From an uncultured bacterium (GTDB taxonomy: Bacteria; Bacteroidota; Bacteroidia; Bacteroidales; Bacteroidaceae), in assembly GCA_905215345.1 (NCBI GenBank), contig CAJMPR010000002.1, positions 62,001 through 126,000 on the forward strand: DNA of 64,000 bases. The letters are read 5' to 3'. Below, one piece after another: positions 1-6,447 of this stretch. The number at the start of each line of letters is the position of its first letter. Positions within the stretch are counted from its first letter, which is position 1. Made by a program: the position numbers and the translations under genes. The notes beneath the pieces are model-generated. The model did not search any database. It was not told where the DNA came from and was given only the letters and a program-made list of their open reading frames with translations.

Positions 1-400
1 CTTTATTCGGGTTTAATCCTTTGGCTGATAATGAATCGAGAAAATTATAACCGATGGTATCCAGTAAGGTGGCGGCATCCGGGACCAGATAGGGGATGGA
101 GTGCGTCAGCGAGTCAACGACATAAAGGTCATTGGTAACGATGTGTTGTAATTCTCCTTTCATGGCTTCTGCTTCTTCCCGCGATGTAAGCGGACGGACA
201 CCGATGGCTTGCGCTATGTTCAGATGCTTTTCGTTCAAATCGCCAAAGGAACGCTTGTAGCTGATAACTCCACGAATATTACGCGGTTCGTTCAGTTTGA
301 GTGACATATCTTTCTTTTTACATCCGGCAAAGCTGAAAGTCAGTGCCATGCCTGTTAATAAAAGGAGAATGAAAATGCGGCTGTTATTGTATATCTTCAT
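1..400 (-). CDS. DUF5715-like lipoprotein, N-terminal part (runs off window)
   Basis: The open frame begins with ATG at 400 and runs to the left edge without a stop, giving about 133 residues of a longer protein. Residues 1-27 form a lipoprotein signal: basic start (MKIYNNSR), a leucine-rich core and a lipobox ending F-A-G-C, so the mature protein should be anchored by Cys27. The mature part continues with KKKDMSLKLNEPRNIRG and a helical region rich in Glu and Leu. The opening resembles the Bacteroidales DUF5715 family of uncharacterised lipoproteins; this is recognition from memory, not a search. It is transcribed divergently from truA across a 153-bp gap. Its C-terminus and catalytic features, if any, lie outside the window. 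Confidence 0.75.
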   Translation of the reverse strand, partial: MKIYNNSRIFILLLLTGMALTFSFAGCKKKDMSLKLNEPRNIRGVISYKRSFGDLNEKHLNIAQAIGVRPLTSREEAEAMKGELQHIVTNDLYVVDSLTHSIPYLVPDAATLLDTIGYNFLDSLSAKGLNPNK

Positions 401-431
401 TTTATCTATGTAATCTGTGGTAAAACGTATG

Positions 432-439
432 CAAAGATA
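432..439 (-). promoter_or_regulatory. -7-like element for the DUF5715 lipoprotein gene
   Basis: On the minus strand this reads TATCTTTG, a full match to the Bacteroides -7 consensus TAnnTTTG, 32 bases before the ATG. No convincing TTTG lies at the expected -33 distance, so only the -7 half is supported. Confidence 0.35.
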
Positions 440-499
440 GCCCAATCTCTCAAACAATGGGAATGGATAATCGTTTTTTTGATGTCTTTTGGCTCTAAA

Positions 500-531
500 T
501 TTGCTTCTGTTTCGGGTTTACACTACCTTTG
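500..531 (+). promoter_or_regulatory. Bacteroides-type promoter of truA
   Basis: TTTG at 500-503 is followed after 20 bases by TACCTTTG at 524-531, matching the primary sigma-factor consensus of Bacteroides (TTTG, 19-21 bases, TAnnTTTG). The predicted start of transcription is about 15 bases before the GTG codon of truA, giving a very short leader. Confidence 0.7.
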
Positions 532-553
532 CGCTGAAAAATAAAGAGAAAGC

Positions 554-1309
554 GTGCAACGATATTTTATCTATTTGGCATATGACGGAACAGCCTATCA
601 TGGCTGGCAGATTCAACCTAACGGTGTTAGTGTACAGGAATGTCTGATGAAGGCTCTTGGTACTTTGCTGCGTCGTGAAGTAGAAGTAATCGGTGCGGGA
701 CGTACGGATGCCGGGGTGCATGCTTCTTTAATGGTGGCTCATTTCGATAGTGAACAATCGTTGGACACGGTTTTTATGACGGACAAACTGAACCGTCTGC
801 TTCCTCCCGATATCTCTGTGTATCGTTTGCGCCCTGTACGATTGGATGCGCATGCGCGTTTTGACGCTACGGCGCGGATGTATAAGTATTATGTTACTAC
901 GGCAAAGATGCCTTTTGAGCGTCAGTATCGGTGCCGTCTTTTCCAGACACCGGATTTTGAGCGGATGAATGAAGCCGCCCGGACTTTGTTCGACTATACT
1001 GATTTTACCAGCTTTAGTAAATTGCATACCGATGTTAAGACTAATAATTGCAAGATTATGCATGCAGCCTGGACCCAGGTGGATGATGTTACGTGGGTAT
1101 TTACCATTCAGGCCGACCGTTTCCTGCGGAATATGGTACGTGCCGTTGTGGGTACATTGCTCGAAGTAGGACGTGGCAAACTTACCATAGAAGGTTTTCG
1201 CAATGTTATCGAGCGGAAAGACCGTTGCCAAGCGGGAACTTCTGTGCCCGGTAATGCCTTGTTTCTGGTAGATGTTGCCTACCCCGAAGAAACGTTTGTT
1301 GGTGATTAG
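554..1309 (+). CDS. truA: tRNA pseudouridine(38-40) synthase TruA
   Basis: TruA converts uridines 38-40 of the anticodon stem of many tRNAs to pseudouridine in the cytoplasm. The protein has 251 residues, the normal size. The catalytic block GRTDAGVHA is present with the nucleophilic Asp at residue 52, and the family opening RYFIYLAYDGTAYHGWQIQPN and the later DRFLRNMVRAVVGTLLEVGRG block are intact. The start is GTG at 554; no in-frame ATG gives the canonical N-terminus, and a good promoter sits just upstream at 500-531. It is followed after 91 bp by an EamA permease in the same direction, which may be read from the same message. Confidence 0.97.
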   Translation: MQRYFIYLAYDGTAYHGWQIQPNGVSVQECLMKALGTLLRREVEVIGAGRTDAGVHASLMVAHFDSEQSLDTVFMTDKLNRLLPPDISVYRLRPVRLDAHARFDATARMYKYYVTTAKMPFERQYRCRLFQTPDFERMNEAARTLFDYTDFTSFSKLHTDVKTNNCKIMHAAWTQVDDVTWVFTIQADRFLRNMVRAVVGTLLEVGRGKLTIEGFRNVIERKDRCQAGTSVPGNALFLVDVAYPEETFVGD

Positions 1310-1400
1310 TGGTGAGTGATTAGTGATTAATAGTAAGTAGTTGGTTCTCTTTTAGCGTAGCCAACTCATAATTTATAATTCATAATTCATAATTAAATAA
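1310..1400 (+). repeat. AT-rich spacer with short direct repeats
   Basis: The gap after truA contains gtgattagt-type repeats (1314-1340) and three near-copies of the octamer TCATAATT at 1367-1394. A small hairpin, AGTTGG pairing with CCAACT, lies around 1339-1366. Such low-complexity gap filler is common in Bacteroides and no clear regulatory site was seen. Confidence 0.45.
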
Positions 1401-2300
1401 ATGTGGTTACTCTTAGCCTTCCTCTCGGCAGCATTGCTGGGGTTTTATGATGCATTTAAGAAACAAGCGCTCAAAGACAATGCAGTGCTTCCTGTCTTAT
1501 TCTTGAACACGATATTTTCCAGTTTGATATTCCTGCCGTTTATTCTTATCTCAGCTTTTGCTCCTACGGTGTTGGGCGGAACGATGTTTGAAGCGCCCGT
1601 AGTAGGCTGGGATGTGCATAAGTTCATCATCATCAAGTCATTCATTGTCCTTTCTTCATGGATATTCGGATATTTTGGAATGAAGCATCTGCCGCTTACC
1701 ATTGTAGGGCCTATCAATGCTACCCGTCCTGTGATGGTGCTCGTGGGTGCAATGTTGCTATTTGGCGAGCGGTTGAACCTTTATCAGTGGATAGGCGTGT
1801 TGCTTGCCGTGCTTTCTTTCTTTATGCTGAGCCGTTCGGGAAAGAAGGAGGGGATTGACTTCAAACATAATAAATGGATTTTCTTTATAGTGCTTGCGGC
1901 GATAACGGGGGCTGTTAGCGGATTATATGACAAGTTCCTGATGAAGGAACTCAATCCGATGGTAGTACAATCGTGGTATAATGTATATCAGGTATTTATC
2001 ATGTGTCCCATTATCTTGTTGCTGTGGTATCCTAAAAGGAAAGAAAGCACTCCCTTTCATTGGGACTGGACTATCATTGGTATATCGGTCTTCCTTTGTG
2101 CGGCAGACTTCGCCTATTTCTATGCTTTGAGCTATCAGGACTCCATGATTTCCATCGTGTCGATGGTGCGCCGCAGCAGCGTGGTGGTTTCTTTCCTCTT
2201 TGGAGCTCTCTTCTTCCGTGAAAAGAATTTAAAAAGTAAGGCTGTCGACCTTATTTTAGTGTTGATTGGAATGTTCTTCCTATATTTGGGAAGTAAATAG
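1401..2300 (+). CDS. EamA/DMT-superfamily permease
   Basis: A 299-residue polytopic inner-membrane protein built of about ten hydrophobic segments in two repeated halves, as in the EamA (drug/metabolite transporter) family. The first half ends with the typical motif region GPINATRPVMVLVGAMLLFGE, and the second half carries the related block around SMVRRSSVVVSFLFGALFFREK, including the conserved glycine and acidic residue near the end of the fourth helix of each repeat. Substrate cannot be inferred. It begins with ATG at 1401 and is followed directly by the fRMsr gene, with only 14 bases between, so the two are probably co-transcribed. Confidence 0.85.
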   Translation: MWLLLAFLSAALLGFYDAFKKQALKDNAVLPVLFLNTIFSSLIFLPFILISAFAPTVLGGTMFEAPVVGWDVHKFIIIKSFIVLSSWIFGYFGMKHLPLTIVGPINATRPVMVLVGAMLLFGERLNLYQWIGVLLAVLSFFMLSRSGKKEGIDFKHNKWIFFIVLAAITGAVSGLYDKFLMKELNPMVVQSWYNVYQVFIMCPIILLLWYPKRKESTPFHWDWTIIGISVFLCAADFAYFYALSYQDSMISIVSMVRRSSVVVSFLFGALFFREKNLKSKAVDLILVLIGMFFLYLGSK

Positions 2301-2314
2301 ATTTGATAAGAATT

Positions 2315-2785
2315 ATGGCGGAAGACTTATATATAGGCAGTGGCAGTAAGGATGAAAAGTATCGTACGTTGCTTCCACAAATCAAAAGTCTGATTGCGGG
2401 TGAGACGAATCGTATTGCCAATCTGGCTAATGTTTCGGCTGCGCTGAAAGATACTTTTCACTTCTTTTGGGTAGGTTTCTACCTGGTGGAAGGTGAAGAA
2501 CTGGTGCTCGGACCTTTCCAGGGGCCGATAGCCTGCACCCGTATAAAGAAAGGGCGGGGCGTTTGTGGCACGGCGTGGGCGAAAGCGGAAACGCTGGTTG
2601 TGCCTGATGTGGATGACTTCCCCGGACACATTGCTTGCAGTTCTTTGTCGCGTTCCGAGATTGTAGTTCCTCTTTTTAATGCCGATGGGAAAGTCTGGGG
2701 CGTACTTGATATAGATAGTGAGATGCTGAATAGTTTCGATGAGGCCGACGCATCTTTTCTGGAGGAAATCTGTTCTTATCTGTAA
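2315..2785 (+). CDS. GAF-domain free methionine-(R)-sulfoxide reductase (fRMsr)
   Basis: This 156-residue single GAF-domain protein should reduce free L-methionine-(R)-sulfoxide in the cytoplasm with thioredoxin-type reductants. From the ATG at 2315 the three diagnostic cysteines fall at 74, 84 and 108 (ACTRIKKGRGVCGTAW, then HIACSS). Their spacing of 10 and 24 is the same as in the E. coli enzyme (Cys84, Cys94, Cys118). The C-terminal VWGVLDIDSE block is also typical. A longer reading from TTG at 2303 exists, but ATG at 2315 (MAEDLYIG) fits the family better. It follows the EamA permease closely. Confidence 0.9.
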   Translation: MAEDLYIGSGSKDEKYRTLLPQIKSLIAGETNRIANLANVSAALKDTFHFFWVGFYLVEGEELVLGPFQGPIACTRIKKGRGVCGTAWAKAETLVVPDVDDFPGHIACSSLSRSEIVVPLFNADGKVWGVLDIDSEMLNSFDEADASFLEEICSYL

Positions 2786-2835
2786 AATACCGGTTGATAA
2801 ATAATATTAGTTTAGAATAATAGAAAGATAATATA

Positions 2836-3519
2836 ATGAAGAAGTTGGTAATCTTTTCGTTCATGACCTGTATATGGATGGTTTCTTTACAGGCGCAACA
2901 GGCAAAAACTCTTTTTACCAATATGCCCGATTCCCTGAGCCCGTTGCTTACTGCGGTGAATCGTGCGGACTGTATAGATTTTCTGGAGAGCAAGATGAAA
3001 GCGGAGGTTACCAATCGTTTTGGAGGTAAGTCTGAAATGACAGAACTGGCGGCTGACTACATCCGTGTACAAATGACGCCCCAAAGCTCCTGGCAAATGA
3101 AGTTGCTGGCCGTCAATGATAGTACGAAGCTCATTTGCACCGTTTCTACCGCTTGTGCTCCGGCTTGTGACAGCGATATTCATTTCTATACTACTGACTG
3201 GAAGGAGTTGCCTGCAGCGTCCTACTTGCCGGCGTTGCCTGTTATGGATGATTTCATTATGGCTGCTCCCGATACGGTGGATATATATGATTATCAATCT
3301 GCCCGTCGTCAGGCAGACATGCTTTTGATGAAAGCAGACTTGTCGGCAAAAGATGCCACGTTGACTTTCAGTTTCTCTACCCTTGATTATATGCAAAAAG
3401 AAGAGGCGGAAAAACTGAAACCGTTTCTCCGCCAACCTGTAAAGTATGTCTGGAAAGAAGGGAAGTTCACCTTCATTTCACCTTTATCTTGTCAAATCCT
3501 TCTCCGTAAACTCCGATGA
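2836..3519 (+). CDS. DUF3256 family exported protein
   Basis: A 227-residue protein with a cleavable signal peptide (MKKLVIFSFMTCIWMVSLQA, cleavage expected before QQAKT). The mature part carries the block NRADCIDFLESKMKAEVTNR and two cysteines close together (CAPACDS), as in the Bacteroidales DUF3256 family; function is unknown. The periplasm is the expected location. Its last 47 bases overlap the convergent YitT gene tail to tail, so its final residues (SPLSCQILLRKLR) are dictated in part by the opposite gene. No terminator separates the two. Confidence 0.8.
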   Translation: MKKLVIFSFMTCIWMVSLQAQQAKTLFTNMPDSLSPLLTAVNRADCIDFLESKMKAEVTNRFGGKSEMTELAADYIRVQMTPQSSWQMKLLAVNDSTKLICTVSTACAPACDSDIHFYTTDWKELPAASYLPALPVMDDFIMAAPDTVDIYDYQSARRQADMLLMKADLSAKDATLTFSFSTLDYMQKEEAEKLKPFLRQPVKYVWKEGKFTFISPLSCQILLRKLR

Positions 3520-4363
3520 CTGCACTCTGCGACACGAATGCATTAGGGTCTATATCTTTTATTAACCGGAAGATAATGGTCGATTCCCGTTTTTTGGCAA
3601 GGATAAACAGCATCTTCTGTTCTTTTCCGGTATAGAAGCCGGAAGCATTGATTACCGTCGCTCCACGGTGGGGATATACATTGATATGTTGGGCAATTTC
3701 CTTATATTTATCGCTGATGATGAAGAACTGTACCGATTGGCGTGCACTATTCACAACTTGATCCAGTACAAAGCTGCAAATATACAGTGTAACATACCCA
3801 TATACCACCTTTTCCCAATCGCGCAATACAAAATAACTGGAAGAGATGATAATTAAATCGCATATCAGCATTACCCTGCCCAATGTGATGTCCCGATATT
3901 TATTGATAATAGCTGCAATGATGTCTGTTCCGCCTGTACTGCCGTTTGAGGAGAATGCAATTCCGATACCTCCACCGCAGAACGATGCACCGATGACGCA
4001 AGCCATAAACGGTTGGTTTTGCAGTAAATGCACTCCCTCTGTCAGTTTCTGAATAACAGATAGAAAGAACGTCAGCACAAATACGGCAAAGATTGTCTTG
4101 ATACTGAACTTCCAGCCTAAAATCCGGATAGCAAGCAACAGCAGCAAGGCATTGATGCCGAAATAAACATACTGTACAGGAAGTCCTGAAGCAAAGTAAA
4201 CGATGGAGGCAATACCCGGTACGCCACCTGTTGTAATATCGTTGGGAAGTAAGAATACAGTCCACCCGATACCATACATAATCATGCCTAAGGCAATCAT
4301 CAAATAATCCCTCATTTCACGGAGTATATTCTGTCGGGAGGGCACTGGTACAATTGTTTTCAT
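3473..4363 (-). CDS. YitT family membrane protein (DUF161 + DUF2179)
   Basis: A 296-residue protein with about five or six membrane helices in the first 200 residues, including the glycine-rich segment ASFCGGGIGIAFSSNGSTGG typical of the YitT/DUF161 domain. A soluble C-terminal DUF2179 domain runs from about residue 210 to the end (QFFIISDKYKEIAQHI ... GVYGEGFDKIKVK). The role of the family is not settled; a membrane transporter or sensor is the usual guess. The ATG at 4363 is preceded by a spacer of more than 700 bp that holds no other gene. The 3' end overlaps the convergent DUF3256 gene by 47 bases. Confidence 0.88.
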   Translation of the reverse strand: MKTIVPVPSRQNILREMRDYLMIALGMIMYGIGWTVFLLPNDITTGGVPGIASIVYFASGLPVQYVYFGINALLLLLAIRILGWKFSIKTIFAVFVLTFFLSVIQKLTEGVHLLQNQPFMACVIGASFCGGGIGIAFSSNGSTGGTDIIAAIINKYRDITLGRVMLICDLIIISSSYFVLRDWEKVVYGYVTLYICSFVLDQVVNSARQSVQFFIISDKYKEIAQHINVYPHRGATVINASGFYTGKEQKMLFILAKKRESTIIFRLIKDIDPNAFVSQSAVIGVYGEGFDKIKVK

Positions 4364-4496
4364 TCTGTCACTTTAAATTTTCGACAAAGATAATGAATAT
4401 TAAGAATTAGAATTCTTTGAGGTTAATAATATATGCGAACCGGGAGTTGAAATTAACTCTTTCTTTTCCAGTTTTACGCTAAATGACAAAAGAATT

Positions 4497-4577
4497 ATTT
4501 TTAGACAGAAGAACAAAAGAACATATTCAGAGTAATATATAGCTTATGTTTTCTTATTTGTTCTTATGTCTAAAAAT
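4497..4577. repeat. Long imperfect inverted repeat in the YitT-5098 spacer
   Basis: The left arm (4497-4525, containing TTTTTAGACA and GAAGAACAAA) is nearly complementary to the right arm (4545-4577, containing TTTGTTCTTA and TGTCTAAAAA), with a loop of about 20 bases. Weaker pairing extends outwards, since TTTTACGCTAA near 4472 matches TTAGCTAAAA near 4599. This could be a transcript hairpin or a small non-coding mobile element. No protein fits in it. Confidence 0.6.
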
Positions 4578-4689
4578 GTTCATGTCTTTCCCGTTATTAG
4601 CTAAAATTCTTATCTTTTTGTTTTATTTTTTCTTAATTGTAGGGCTTGTTGACAAATATCTAATTATCAAGTGCTTAAAAGATATTCTG

Positions 4690-4799
4690 AAGGTTAGTAG
4701 GTATCGTAGTGAAGGTCAGTGATAATCGGGGTGATTGCCAGTGACAATCGAGGTGAATGCCAGTGAGTATCGTAGCGAAGGTAGGCGATATTCCACAGA
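4690..4799. repeat. Five degenerate tandem units of 22 bp
   Basis: Units begin at 4690, 4712, 4734, 4756 and 4778, each exactly 22 bases long. Units 2-4 share CAGTGA near their start and an ATCG core with a GNG-type ending; the outer units are more diverged. No reading frame covers it convincingly. The surrounding 4364-5097 spacer (734 bp) holds no gene that can be supported. Confidence 0.7.
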
Positions 4800-4863
4800 G
4801 TTCAATATTTTTCAATTTGTGTGCATCTATCCGTTTCATTCACAACTTTCACGTTTTGCACGT

Positions 4864-4929
4864 TTATCCGCGTCGTTTTATACACTTAACTGCGTCGCCT
4901 CACGCACTTATCTGCGTAAGCCCACACAG
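4864..4929. repeat. Three degenerate tandem units of 22 bp, second type
   Basis: Units start at 4864, 4886 and 4908. They share TTAtCtGCGT at the start and a CAC-type ending. Weaker related sequence extends back to about 4820. Immediately after, CACAC (4923-4927) can pair with GTGTG (4934-4938). The period equals that of the neighbouring 4690-4799 tract although the sequence is different. Confidence 0.65.
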
Positions 4930-5097
4930 ATAGGTGTGTGATTTCACATAAAATACTCCTTTCTTTCCCGTTATGAATCATTCTCAACTCCTGATTTGCA
5001 TAATATATACTATGGTTATAGGGTACAAACAAAAAAAGTCAGGGGTTCTGCAACTAAACTTCTCCTCTTTGCGTCTAATAAATAAAAAGTAAGAATT

Positions 5098-5454
5098 ATG
5101 AAACTAAATTTTTCAATGGAAGAAATCCGCGTTAAGGTGGAAGAGTATATAAAGAAAGGTGGTCGTGCTGCCGGTCGTCCAGTACTTACAACTTATTACG
5201 TAATGACTGCTGATACAACTCCTGAGAGTGAACGGTCGAATATTATGATTGCTCTGGTGGCTGTTGTGCTTCCGATCAGTGTTGAAAACCTCTTTGGACA
5301 GGCTTTTATGGTAGGAAAAGGAATAGCCGCTGTATATGCTTATAAGAAAGTGAAGAAATTTATTACTCCTCAGATAAAGGATAAAGTAGAAGCAAAACTG
5401 GATGAATGGTTTCATGAGAATGTGAAGGAGGTGAAACCGCTCTATCTTGAATAG
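5098..5454 (+). CDS. Small hypothetical protein, possibly distantly YkvA (DUF1232)-like
   Basis: A 118-residue protein that begins with ATG at 5098, with an A-rich leader (aataaaaagtaagaatt). The first 40 residues are basic and helical (MEEIRVKVEEYIKKGGRAAGR). The middle has one hydrophobic stretch, MIALVAVVLPISVENLFGQAF, followed by an amphipathic C-terminus KKFITPQIKDKVEAKLDEWF. That C-terminal pattern recalls Bacteroidales YkvA/DUF1232 proteins, but the proline-aspartate core of that family is missing, so the assignment is tentative. It stands alone, bounded upstream by the repeat-rich spacer and downstream by a hairpin at 5467-5527. No function is inferred. Confidence 0.65.
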   Translation: MKLNFSMEEIRVKVEEYIKKGGRAAGRPVLTTYYVMTADTTPESERSNIMIALVAVVLPISVENLFGQAFMVGKGIAAVYAYKKVKKFITPQIKDKVEAKLDEWFHENVKEVKPLYLE

Positions 5455-5466
5455 GTTTATTCTAAA

Positions 5467-5527
5467 ATCTCTCCTATTTCCGGTTTGCATCTTGGTTTAC
5501 GGGATGTATACCGGAAATCAGAGAGAT
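5467..5527 (+). terminator. Long hairpin after the 5098 gene
   Basis: ATCTCTC (5467-5473) and ATTTCCGGT (5476-5484) pair with ACCGGAAAT (5510-5518) and GAGAGAT (5521-5527), with a two-base internal mismatch and further possible CATC/GATG pairing in the loop. There is no strong T-run after it. It lies 12 bases beyond the stop codon and probably ends the message. Confidence 0.55.
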
Positions 5528-5537
5528 GCCGGACTAT

Positions 5538-5586
5538 CCTAAAAGAAGAAATCCTGAACTCCAATTACTTGGTTTTCAGGATTCTC
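5538..5586 (-). terminator. Terminator of the Tyr-Gly tRNA operon
   Basis: Read on the minus strand, AATCCTGAA (5583-5575) pairs with TTCAGGATT (5558-5550) and is followed by a pyrimidine-rich run, TTCTTCTTTT. It starts nine bases after the 3' end of tRNA-Gly. Confidence 0.7.
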
Positions 5587-5591
5587 TTGAG

Positions 5592-5664
5592 AGCGGAAGA
5601 CGGGGCTCAAACCCGCGACCCTCAGCTTGGAAGGCTAATGCTCTATCAACTGAGCTACTTCCGC
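5592..5664 (-). tRNA. tRNA-Gly (anticodon UCC)
   Basis: The minus strand folds into a full cloverleaf: acceptor GCGGAAG/CTTCCGC, D arm GCTC...GAGC, anticodon stem TTAGC/GCTGA with loop CTTCCAA giving anticodon TCC, and T arm GCGGG/CCCGT with loop TTTGAGC. The discriminator base is T. CCA is not encoded. It lies eight bases downstream of tRNA-Tyr on the same strand. Confidence 0.95.
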
Positions 5665-5672
5665 ATTTTTTG

Positions 5673-5755
5673 TGGGCGAAGATGGATTCGAACCACCGAA
5701 GTCGAAAGACAACTGAGTTACAGTCAGTCCCATTTGGCCACTCTGGTATTCGCCC
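5673..5755 (-). tRNA. tRNA-Tyr (anticodon GUA)
   Basis: The minus strand gives acceptor GGGCGAA/TTCGCCC with discriminator A, anticodon stem ACTGA/TCAGT with loop CTGTAAC (anticodon GTA), a long class II variable arm (around TGTCTTTCGACTTC) and a T arm GGTGGTTCGAATCC. The long variable arm is expected for bacterial tRNA-Tyr. It is first in a two-tRNA operon with tRNA-Gly. Confidence 0.95.
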
Positions 5756-5806
5756 TTTTGCTTTTGAGTTTATCAGGTGAAGCACCTTGTTCTCTCAATT
5801 GCGGTG

Positions 5807-5837
5807 CAAAGATACGACTATTTTTGTAAACTCCAAG
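5807..5837 (-). promoter_or_regulatory. Probable promoter of the tRNA operon
   Basis: On the minus strand TATCTTTG (5814-5807) is a perfect -7 element, and CTTG (5837-5834) sits 19 bases before it, one mismatch from the -33 consensus TTTG. It overlaps the last codons of ribH. Transcription would begin about 45 bases before tRNA-Tyr. Confidence 0.5.
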
Positions 5838-6312
5838 CGAAATCAATCATTTTTATTGCAGTAATTGCACATTCATCGCCTTTGTTACCGAGCTTGCCGC
5901 CTGCACGGTCTTCGGCTTGCTCCATTGTATTGGTAGTAATTAATCCGTAAATTACTGGAACATCGCCACTTGCGTTGAGTTGTGTAATGCCTTGAGTAAC
6001 TCCCATACAAACATAGTCAAAATGGGGGGTATCTCCACGAACTACACAACCGATAGCGATTACTGCATCTACTTCACTGTATTCAATCAGTTGGTTAGCT
6101 CCAAAAGTCAGTTCAAAACTGCCCGGTACTGTTTTTACCATAATATTCTCGTCCGTTGCTCCATGTTTCTTTAATGTGTCGATAGCACCTTTCAAAAGAG
6201 CGCCGGTAATATTGTAGTTCCATTCAGACACGACAATACCAAATTTCATACTTTCCGCATTAGGTACGGAATTGAAATCGTAATCGGAAAGGTTATGATA
6301 AGCTGTGGCCAT
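5818..6312 (-). CDS. ribH: 6,7-dimethyl-8-ribityllumazine synthase
   Basis: RibH condenses 5-amino-6-ribitylamino-uracil with 3,4-dihydroxy-2-butanone 4-phosphate, the penultimate step of riboflavin synthesis, in the cytoplasm. The 164-residue protein shows the family blocks SEWNYNITGALLKGAIDTL, PGSFELTFGA, GCVVRGDTPHFDYVC (substrate-phosphate and active-site region with the conserved His) and GLITTNTMEQAEDRAGG. Length is typical of lumazine synthases with an N-terminal extension. The ATG at 6312 begins MATAYHNLSDYDF. It lies downstream of the TPR membrane protein gene on the same strand, separated by a palindromic repeat. Its 3' end overlaps the presumed tRNA promoter. Confidence 0.97.
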   Translation of the reverse strand: MATAYHNLSDYDFNSVPNAESMKFGIVVSEWNYNITGALLKGAIDTLKKHGATDENIMVKTVPGSFELTFGANQLIEYSEVDAVIAIGCVVRGDTPHFDYVCMGVTQGITQLNASGDVPVIYGLITTNTMEQAEDRAGGKLGNKGDECAITAIKMIDFAWSLQK

Positions 6313-6358
6313 GAGATTAAATATTAATTATTAGTATTGAATATTAATTGCAGAAAAA

Positions 6359-6416
6359 AGCACGGATTACATGGCATTCACGGTTCTAACATCCGTGTGT
6401 CCGTGTAATCCGTGCT
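6359..6416. repeat. REP-like palindromic element, copy 1
   Basis: AGCACGGATTACA (6359-6371) pairs perfectly with TGTAATCCGTGCT (6404-6416), and the stem extends three more pairs with one G-T wobble. The loop contains the core TTCTAAC. A related element in the other orientation lies at 8792-8859. It is placed between the TPR gene and ribH, in transcribed sequence. Confidence 0.75.
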
Positions 6417-6447
6417 CGAAGTATATCTTGTATAATAAGGTATAGAA

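Noticed and set aside
4690..4929. Possible CRISPR array
   Set aside because: Units are contiguous without spacers, are degenerate, and no cas genes are near.
5485..5829. Overlapping open frames through 5485-5829 that look like small proteins
   Set aside because: They run across two tRNA genes and their terminator; such reading frames over tRNAs are a common annotation artefact.
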